From: Vibrio sp. 10N.286.49.B3
GTDB lineage: Bacteria > Pseudomonadota > Gammaproteobacteria > Enterobacterales > Vibrionaceae
NCBI RefSeq assembly: GCF_002873395.1
Contig: NZ_MCUV01000010.1
Span: 1 to 39,201, forward strand
Reading direction: 5' to 3'
DNA length: 39,201 bases
A model generated the notes under the pieces. It was not told the origin of the DNA. It searched no databases and worked only from the letters and a program-made list of their open reading frames with translations. Positions 33,620 through 39,201 of this stretch are shown here, in pieces (position 1 is the stretch's first letter; each line of letters begins with the position of its first letter). A program made the position numbers and the translations under genes.

Positions 33620-36436
33620 ATGTTTCTAAATCATTACAAAATAAAAACCAAAGTGCTTTTGATGGCTATTCTGCCTTTAGCCCTTTTGGTTTACCTAGCA
33701 ATGCTGCAAATATCATCACTGACAAATCGCTTAAATGCATTAACAACGCTATCTAATGATATGAGTTTTTTGAATCATTTATCAGACAATCATGATGTAC
33801 TGCATGACGCGCGACTGAGTGCATTACAAAATAAGACATTCGATGAGCAAGGTGCTTTGCTCGATGACAATAAACTGCAGCAAGCGATCGCCTTAATACC
33901 AGGTGCCTTTCCTAATCATGACCCGTTGTTTATTGAAAGTATTTTATATGACCTGCAAGAGACGCAAAATGATCTCATTACCTCTGAAGATAATGAAGAA
34001 AAAGTTGAGTTATCATCATGGATGTTAGACCTCTATAAGCAACTTTACCTTAACCTCGAAAAGATTAACCTAGATACCGGAATCCCAACGGTTGATGGAC
34101 ACCTGATTGCCCTTTATCAACTTGAGTGGTTAATGCTCTGGGCTGCGGAAGAAGACTGGCAACTTCATCAACGAATTAAGGTTGAGCTATCACGCTTATC
34201 TCAAACAGATCCCTCCAATACGAATTCAGTACAAAGTGATACTGACAACCAGGAGTTATCCGCCTTATTTCAATACCAAAAACTATTTATTGACCGTTTT
34301 TTAGCCATCAATGCTGATGAAAATCAGGTCAAACTTTTGCTTAAAACCTTCAGCCACCCCTCTTTTCTCAAAAGTAGTGCTTTTAGGGAAAGTATCCTAG
34401 CTAATGATAAAGAGCAACCGATGACTAAAGAGGAAATAGATCTCGGTATTCAATCATTAGAAGAGCGGCTAAATTTACTGCAAAAAGTATCAGCCATGAT
34501 TGAAGGTCAGCTTAATGAAGAGGTGAATCAGTATGTGGAAGCTTTCAAGTTTAATCGAAATATGTTCATTGCGGTCATATCATTAGCGGCTCTGTTCATT
34601 GCTATCTTAGGCTTTAATCTTTCACATCGCATCGTAAACTACCTAACCAGTATTTTAGAAACACTCGAAAAAATTCAAGATGACTCTAACTTTAAAGATG
34701 AAATCCCAATTCATGGTCGTGATGAGCTTAGTTTGTTTGCTGATCGGATCAATAAATTATCGAATGAGAGGATGTTAAACCAAGAGAAGCTTATTCAATC
34801 TCTTGCTACAGCACAAAAAGAAAAAGATAAAGCAGAAGAAGCGAACAAAGCGAAAAGTAGTTTCTTAGCTAACATGTCACATGAAATACGCACCCCACTC
34901 AATGGGGTTATCGGTATCTCTGAAATATTATCTGATACCGATCTTAGCCCAACACAAGCTGATTACGTTAGAACCATTGATACATCCGCTCATTTATTGC
35001 TAGGACTCATTAACGATATCCTCGATTTATCAAAAATTGAGTCAGGTAAACTATTAATTACTCCGCACAGCTCCAATATCCGTGAGCTAATCTATGATAC
35101 CGCTTCTATCGTCACCCCTATGGTCTCAGACAAAGGCTTAAATTTAATTGTCTCTGTCGATAATAATGTGCCCCATAAAGTGATGATTGATGATCACCGA
35201 TTGCGTCAAGTTATGATGAATTTCTTATCCAATGCTGTTAAATTCACAGAGCAAGGTAGTGTTACTATTGGTGTTAGAAATGTAAAAGTACAAAACCGCT
35301 CGGTATCATTACTTTTTGAAGTTCAAGATTCAGGCATTGGTATCGCTAAAGATAAACAGGCTTCTGTATTTGAAGCTTTCTCACAAGAAGATGGTTCTAT
35401 TACACGTAAGTTTGGAGGAACGGGTTTAGGGCTTGCCATCAGTACTGAGTTAATTAACCTAATGGATGGTAAAATAGAACTCGAATCAGAAAAAGGCAAA
35501 GGCTGTCGTTTTTTCTTTACTCTTGATCTTGATATCATCGCGCAAGACGCCGCGAATACACATGTTAGAGAAAACCACCCTCTTGTTATCATTGATAATG
35601 ATTCGATTTATGCCGACGCAATAAAAAATGAAATTAACTATTATCAGTTCCCTATCACGCAACATGTCGCAAGTGTCAAAGACTTAGTAGGATTACCAGC
35701 TCTGTTTGAAAATATTATCTATATCCAAACTCAGCCAGAACAAACCCTACTCGACATACACACCATAAGAACTGCAAACCCTAATGCCATGATATCGGTT
35801 ATTCGCCACCATAATCATACTATGATTGATTATGGGAAAAGTATTGATGGATTAGCTACTTACCCACTATTAGGCAACCGATTATTAAACGTACTAATCA
35901 ACAAAAGAAGAAGGGCAAGCGATCAGATAGAAGTCCCATATACTCCACCGACAGTTGATAAACTTAAAACAACATCACCACAGGTTGACGACAATGCTCA
36001 ACTAAAAATGACTGAGAGCGCTTCAGCTGACACTAATGAGCAACATGAAGAGTCTTCTGATAGTAAAAAAGTGCTGTTAGTTGAAGATAATATGGTCAAC
36101 CAAAAAGTGGCGACTATTATGCTTGGTAAAGCGGGCTTTAGCTTTGATGTTGCTAATAATGGACAAGAAGCTGTCGACTTTTTTGAAAATGGTAATAAAT
36201 ATCTATTGGTTATTATGGACTGTATGATGCCGATTATGGATGGTTTCACGGCAACAGAAGAAATTCGTAAACTAGAAACCAGGGACAGTTTAGTGCCTAC
36301 CCCTATCATTGCATTAACGGCGTCAGTTATTGATGATGATATAAAACGCTGTTACGAAGCAGGGATGAACGACTATTTACCTAAACCATTTAGAAAAGAT
36401 ATGTTCTTAGAAAAAATCGCACACTTAATTGATTAA
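33620..36436 (+). CDS. Hybrid sensor histidine kinase with C-terminal receiver
   Basis: 938 residues. Helix 1 (about 11-31) and helix 2 (about 314-334) enclose a periplasmic, mostly helical sensor of about 280 residues, perhaps NIT-like. Then HAMP (about 335-390), a short coiled coil, HisKA with phospho-acceptor H421 ([13 protein letters not shown]), and HATPase with N box [10 protein letters not shown]1 DSGIGI and G2 [10 protein letters not shown]. Residues about 650-745 form a receiver-like fold without the phospho-acceptor Asp. The C-terminal receiver (about 815-938) has D867 (VIMDCMMP), with VLLVEDN at its start and Lys in LPKPF. No HPt domain or separate DNA-binding regulator is adjacent, so the output partner lies elsewhere. 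Ribosome-binding site AAAGGA. Last gene of the PBP/porin cluster. Confidence 0.9.
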   Translation: MFLNHYKIKTKVLLMAILPLALLVYLAMLQISSLTNRLNALTTLSNDMSFLNHLSDNHDVLHDARLSALQNKTFDEQGALLDDNKLQQAIALIPGAFPNHDPLFIESILYDLQETQNDLITSEDNEEKVELSSWMLDLYKQLYLNLEKINLDTGIPTVDGHLIALYQLEWLMLWAAEEDWQLHQRIKVELSRLSQTDPSNTNSVQSDTDNQELSALFQYQKLFIDRFLAINADENQVKLLLKTFSHPSFLKSSAFRESILANDKEQPMTKEEIDLGIQSLEERLNLLQKVSAMIEGQLNEEVNQYVEAFKFNRNMFIAVISLAALFIAILGFNLSHRIVNYLTSILETLEKIQDDSNFKDEIPIHGRDELSLFADRINKLSNERMLNQEKLIQSLATAQKEKDKAEEANKAKSSFLANMSHEIRTPLNGVIGISEILSDTDLSPTQADYVRTIDTSAHLLLGLINDILDLSKIESGKLLITPHSSNIRELIYDTASIVTPMVSDKGLNLIVSVDNNVPHKVMIDDHRLRQVMMNFLSNAVKFTEQGSVTIGVRNVKVQNRSVSLLFEVQDSGIGIAKDKQASVFEAFSQEDGSITRKFGGTGLGLAISTELINLMDGKIELESEKGKGCRFFFTLDLDIIAQDAANTHVRENHPLVIIDNDSIYADAIKNEINYYQFPITQHVASVKDLVGLPALFENIIYIQTQPEQTLLDIHTIRTANPNAMISVIRHHNHTMIDYGKSIDGLATYPLLGNRLLNVLINKRRRASDQIEVPYTPPTVDKLKTTSPQVDDNAQLKMTESASADTNEQHEESSDSKKVLLVEDNMVNQKVATIMLGKAGFSFDVANNGQEAVDFFENGNKYLLVIMDCMMPIMDGFTATEEIRKLETRDSLVPTPIIALTASVIDDDIKRCYEAGMNDYLPKPFRKDMFLEKIAHLID

Positions 36437-36466
36437 TAAGGTAGATTAATTCCTCGCTCTCCATCT

Positions 36467-36498
36467 AAATGCCTACAACTCTTGTGGGCATTTTCTTA
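36467..36498 (+). terminator. Terminator after the hybrid kinase
   Basis: Eleven-bp stem AAATGCCTACA / TGTGGGCATTT (one G-U pair), five-base loop, T-rich tail. Confidence 0.85.
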
Positions 36499-36557
36499 TT
36501 TACACTAAAAGCAATAATAAATCCCTGATCAATACTACATTTTATCAAATAAATCTG

Positions 36558-36563
36558 TATAAT
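36558..36563 (+). promoter_or_regulatory. Candidate -10 box for ybiT
   Basis: Perfect TATAAT about 90 bases before the ybiT start; the -35 region is poor (near ACTACA/CTACAT), so this is tentative. Confidence 0.35.
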
Positions 36564-36653
36564 CCGCCGCCTATTTACTCTTACTTTCATCTCATATTTT
36601 GTCCATTCTGGTCGAATAATTAGCCTGATAGTACACAGCTAGGAAGAACTTCT

Positions 36654-38258
36654 TTGATATCTACCGCAAACATCACAATGCAATTTGGCGCAGAGCCTTT
36701 ATTTGAAAATATCTCAGCAAAATTTGGTCATGGTAACCGATACGGTCTTATTGGTGCTAATGGTTGCGGCAAGTCAACATTCATGAAGATCCTCAGCGGT
36801 GCATTAACACCGAGTTCAGGCAATGTATCTATCACTCCTGGTGAAAAATTAGGGGTTCTTAGCCAAGACCAATTCGCTTTTGAAGAATTTAATGTTGTCG
36901 ATGTTGTGATCATGGGCGATAAAAAACTTTGGGAAATAAAGCAAGAACGTGACCGTATTTATGCTAAAGCAGAGATGACAGAAGCTGATGGTATGGCTGT
37001 TGCTGAACTAGAAAGTGAATTTGCTGAGATGGATGGCTACAGTGCGGAAAGTCGTGCTGGTGATATTCTGATTCAAGCGGGCATCGAAGAAGAATTTCAC
37101 TACGGTTTAATGCAGCAAGTTGCACCAGGTTGGAAACTTCGTGTTCTACTTGCACAAGCTCTTTTTGCTAACCCTGATATCCTGTTGCTTGATGAACCAA
37201 CCAACAACTTGGACATCCACACGATCAATTGGCTTGCTGAAGAGTTAAATCAACGTAAGTGTACAATGATCATTATCTCGCACGATAGACACTTCCTAAA
37301 CTCAGTATGTACGCACATGGCTGATATTGATTATGGTGAACTGCGTATTTACCCAGGTAATTATGAGTACTTCCTTGAAGCTTCAGGTCTTATTCGTGAG
37401 CAGCTTCTGGCTAGCAATGCTAAAAAGAGTGCTGAAATTAGCGAGCTTCAAGATTTTGTAAACCGTTTTGGTGCTAATGCTTCTAAAGCAAAACAAGCAA
37501 GCTCTCGTGCTAAAAAAATGGATAAAATCAAGCTAGATGAAGTAAAATCTTCAAGCAGAATGAGCCCATCTATTGATTTTGGTGAAGGTCGCAAACTGCA
37601 CCGCTTAGCATTAGAGCTTGAAAATGTAGGTCATTCTTTTGATGATCAACTATTATTCGAAAATGGCAGTTTATTACTTGAAGCAGGTACTAGACTTGCG
37701 GTTATTGGTGAAAATGGTGTGGGTAAAAGTACCCTACTACGCTGCTTAGTTGGTGACTTAGAGCAAAGCCAAGGCATCGTTAAATGGTCAGAAAATGCAT
37801 CGGTTGGCTACTGCCCTCAAGATAGCACTGCTGATTTTGATAATGACTTATCTATCTTTGATTGGATTTCACAGTGGCGTACTGTTAAACATGATGATCT
37901 GATGGTTCGTGGTATTTTAGGTCGCCTACTCTTCACTGCTGATGATGCAAATAAGAAAGCCAAGAATTGTTCAGGTGGTGAGAAAAACCGCCTTCTGTTT
38001 GGTAAACTCATGATGCAAGATATCAATGTGCTGGTTATGGATGAGCCAACTAACCACATGGATATGGAAGCAATCGAAGCCTTAAATGAAGCGCTAAAAG
38101 TTTATGAAGGTACGCTAATTTTTGTTAGTCATGACCGTGAATTTGTATCATCATTAGCAACGCATATCATTGATATTAAAAATAACAAATTAATCAATTT
38201 CCAAGGTACTTACGATGAGTACCTAGATCACTTGGTTAAAACTGAACAAATGGCTTAA
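36654..38258 (+). CDS. ybiT: ABC-F family ATPase YbiT
   Basis: 534 residues (530 in E. coli), with no membrane part. The start is TTG at 36654 after AGGAAG; no in-frame ATG precedes the family start ([20 protein letters not shown]). Two ABC domains: Walker [10 protein letters not shown] and GENGVGKST, Walker [12 protein letters not shown] and [12 protein letters not shown], signature of the second [13 protein letters not shown]; the first signature is [15 protein letters not shown], as in E. coli. The linker (about 240-300) is the charged P-site tRNA-interaction motif. ABC-F proteins act on stalled ribosomes in the cytoplasm. Likely co-transcribed with VF530, 53 bases downstream. Confidence 0.94.
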   Translation: MISTANITMQFGAEPLFENISAKFGHGNRYGLIGANGCGKSTFMKILSGALTPSSGNVSITPGEKLGVLSQDQFAFEEFNVVDVVIMGDKKLWEIKQERDRIYAKAEMTEADGMAVAELESEFAEMDGYSAESRAGDILIQAGIEEEFHYGLMQQVAPGWKLRVLLAQALFANPDILLLDEPTNNLDIHTINWLAEELNQRKCTMIIISHDRHFLNSVCTHMADIDYGELRIYPGNYEYFLEASGLIREQLLASNAKKSAEISELQDFVNRFGANASKAKQASSRAKKMDKIKLDEVKSSSRMSPSIDFGEGRKLHRLALELENVGHSFDDQLLFENGSLLLEAGTRLAVIGENGVGKSTLLRCLVGDLEQSQGIVKWSENASVGYCPQDSTADFDNDLSIFDWISQWRTVKHDDLMVRGILGRLLFTADDANKKAKNCSGGEKNRLLFGKLMMQDINVLVMDEPTNHMDMEAIEALNEALKVYEGTLIFVSHDREFVSSLATHIIDIKNNKLINFQGTYDEYLDHLVKTEQMA

Positions 38259-38270
38259 ACCATACTAATA

Positions 38271-38297
38271 CAACAGCAATACCTAGTGTTGCTGTTG
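38271..38297 (+). repeat. Hairpin between ybiT and VF530 gene
   Basis: Perfect 9-bp stem CAACAGCAA / TTGCTGTTG with a nine-base loop and no T run, three bases before the AAGGA ribosome-binding site of the next gene. It may trim or stabilise the ybiT message or tune translation downstream. Confidence 0.5.
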
Positions 38298-38311
38298 CTA
38301 AGGAATGACTT

Positions 38312-38740
38312 ATGACTGAAGAAGAAAGAATCGAATTACAACAAAATAACCCACTTCATGGTTTAAAACTAGAAACTCTACTGAGTGAGCTAGTGACTTT
38401 CTATGGCTGGCAGATTCTTGATACTGCAATGCGTTTAAACTGCTTTCATACCAACCCTTCGATTGCAAGCAGCGTTAAATATTTGAAAAAAACTGAGTGG
38501 GCAAGAGAGAAAGTTGAGAACTTTTACTTGTATAAATTTAAGCGTATGCCAAAAGCATCGGACCTTGAATATGAAATGCCACCTCGTTCACGCACCTTTG
38601 CTCACGGCTTAGAACCACGTGAACCAATGGAGCTAACCATTGAATCGATTCAACTATCACAAGCTAAATCAGCATCGGCTCACAAAGCTCGCTCAAATCA
38701 AGCTCGTGCACAACGTAACAATAGCCGTTACCGTTATTAA
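38312..38740 (+). CDS. VF530 family DNA-binding protein
   Basis: 142 residues, soluble. The N-terminal half (about 12-78) has the VF530/DUF2132 pattern: [21 protein letters not shown], then [33 protein letters not shown]. The fold of V. fischeri VF530 resembles DNA-binding proteins, but its role is not known. The C-terminal part (about 80-142) is a basic, Ala/Ser/Gln-rich tail ([14 protein letters not shown]), likely disordered and nucleic-acid binding. It follows ybiT by 53 bases, so co-transcription is likely. Confidence 0.88.
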   Translation: MTEEERIELQQNNPLHGLKLETLLSELVTFYGWQILDTAMRLNCFHTNPSIASSVKYLKKTEWAREKVENFYLYKFKRMPKASDLEYEMPPRSRTFAHGLEPREPMELTIESIQLSQAKSASAHKARSNQARAQRNNSRYRY

Positions 38741-38774
38741 ATATAGCGTAGTAAAGTAAAAGCGAAGATCACTC

Positions 38775-38807
38775 AAGGCAATGACGATAAAAGTCATTGC
38801 CTTTTTT
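38775..38807 (+). terminator. Rho-independent terminator after VF530 gene
   Basis: Eleven-bp stem AAGGCAATGAC / GTCATTGCCTT, seven-base loop, six T. Confidence 0.92.
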
Positions 38808-38912
38808 GTTCATCAAACAAGCATGACCTGTTCTTTACGGCGATTGGTCTATTATAATAACTGGCTACTTCAGATGAACAATAATGAGAGGTAGTGAGAA
38901 CAACGTGTTAAC

Positions 38913-39201
38913 TTAGCATTTTTTAGCTTGGACTGTATCCTTTTGCTTTATCAGAGCATTAAAATGACTCATTAAGTCATCTGCTAAATTTTTAACATCT
39001 TTCAATAAAATATATTGAGCCACTTCAGAGTACGTACCCGAATATTTTTGCTCAGGCATATTAACAAATTTTTCAATGTTAATATCAGGTATGAAAACAA
39101 ACTGACTTTCTGTAAAATTACCAGTACTAATAATAACAAAATCATCTACGACTATAAATTTTAAATGAATGTTTTCATTAAAATAATAGTTACCTATATT
39201 A
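38913..39201 (-). CDS. PLD-like (HKD-motif) domain protein, C-terminal part
   Basis: The last 96 residues of a gene whose start lies past the right edge; I read it from the sequence because the frame is open to the window end and closes with TAA at 38913. Near the visible start it carries FNENIHLKFIVVDD ... ISTGNFTESQF, matching the HxK-x4-D and following (S/T)GNFT part of a phospholipase D-type catalytic motif. The remainder is an alpha-helical tail ending AKKC. One HKD motif is visible; the enzymes need two, so the other half is outside the window or supplied by a dimer. Phospholipid or nucleic-acid phosphodiesterase activity is possible. Confidence 0.7.
   Translation of the reverse strand, partial: NIGNYYFNENIHLKFIVVDDFVIISTGNFTESQFVFIPDINIEKFVNMPEQKYSGTYSEVAQYILLKDVKNLADDLMSHFNALIKQKDTVQAKKC

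Noticed and set aside
35323..36309. Minus-strand ORFs opposite the hybrid kinase
   Set aside because: They mirror conserved HATPase and receiver codons and have no start signals.
1..39201. CRISPR array, tRNA/rRNA genes, insertion sequences, prophage or integron
   Set aside because: I found no spaced direct repeats, cloverleaf sequences, transposase or integrase genes while reading both strands; a systematic tRNA or repeat search could not be run.

Overview
The window looks like chromosomal DNA of a marine gammaproteobacterium, most likely a Vibrionaceae member of the Photobacterium/Aliivibrio/Vibrio type. The reasons are the AT-rich composition, a NorM very close to the Vibrio proteins, a VF530-family protein, a DUF3802 protein, a NagK next to a GH9 glycosidase, a glycine riboswitch ahead of a Na+:alanine/glycine symporter, and a LapA-type retention-module adhesin. 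This assignment is inferred from protein resemblance only. I see no rRNA, tRNA, insertion sequence, phage or CRISPR array. Most of the window is core or shell genome in short operons separated by hairpin terminators.

Layout. (1) 1-3.7 kb: a very large surface adhesin (only its N-terminal 431 residues, minus strand) diverges from a TolC-family outer-membrane channel and an OmpA-like lipoprotein. Together they suggest type I secretion and surface retention of a biofilm adhesin; its other usual partners (ABC exporter, fusion protein, LapD, LapG) are not here. (2) 3.7-8.5 kb: DUF2750 protein, queC (queuosine precursor), a YidA-like HAD phosphatase, a membrane Nudix protein with a PAP2-like tail that lacks catalytic residues, a GNAT acetyltransferase and a small unknown ORF. 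(3) 8.7-13.4 kb: a tightly packed TolC/HlyD/ABC-2 permease/ABC-2 permease operon with no ATPase gene. (4) 13.4-15.9 kb: a membrane-anchored coiled-coil protein, a previously untracked 52-residue two-helix membrane protein, and a RhlE-like RNA helicase. (5) 16.0-17.9 kb: a tandem glycine riboswitch, a plausible RBS-sequestering expression platform, and an AGCS symporter. (6) 17.9-25.2 kb: astE (orphan), secreted GH9 glycosidase, nagK, a DTW-domain tRNA modification enzyme, a fatty-acid hydroxylase-family membrane enzyme overlapping an NlpC/P60 lipoprotein, and DUF3802. (7) 25.2-28.7 kb: an overlapping pair consisting of a receiver/CheC-like protein and a PAS-GGDEF diguanylate cyclase, then a fructosamine-kinase-like protein and a CPXCG zinc-ribbon-like protein. 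(8) 28.7-31.8 kb: riboflavin synthase, norM, and an exported minimal ATP-dependent DNA ligase. (9) 31.9-36.5 kb: a three-gene cluster of a small PBP-like exported protein, an outer-membrane beta-barrel-like protein and a hybrid histidine kinase, preceded by a perfect inverted repeat that looks like an operator. (10) 36.6-39.2 kb: YbiT-type ABC-F ATPase, VF530-family protein, and the C-terminal end of a PLD-like (HKD) protein cut by the window edge.

Nothing here can be called a new defence or mobile system from sequence alone. The most interesting items are the periplasmic-sensor-like triad with its operator, the riboswitch platform, the ATPase-less ABC-2 export operon, the Nudix/degenerate-PAP2 fusion, and the receiver-CheC/diguanylate cyclase pair.
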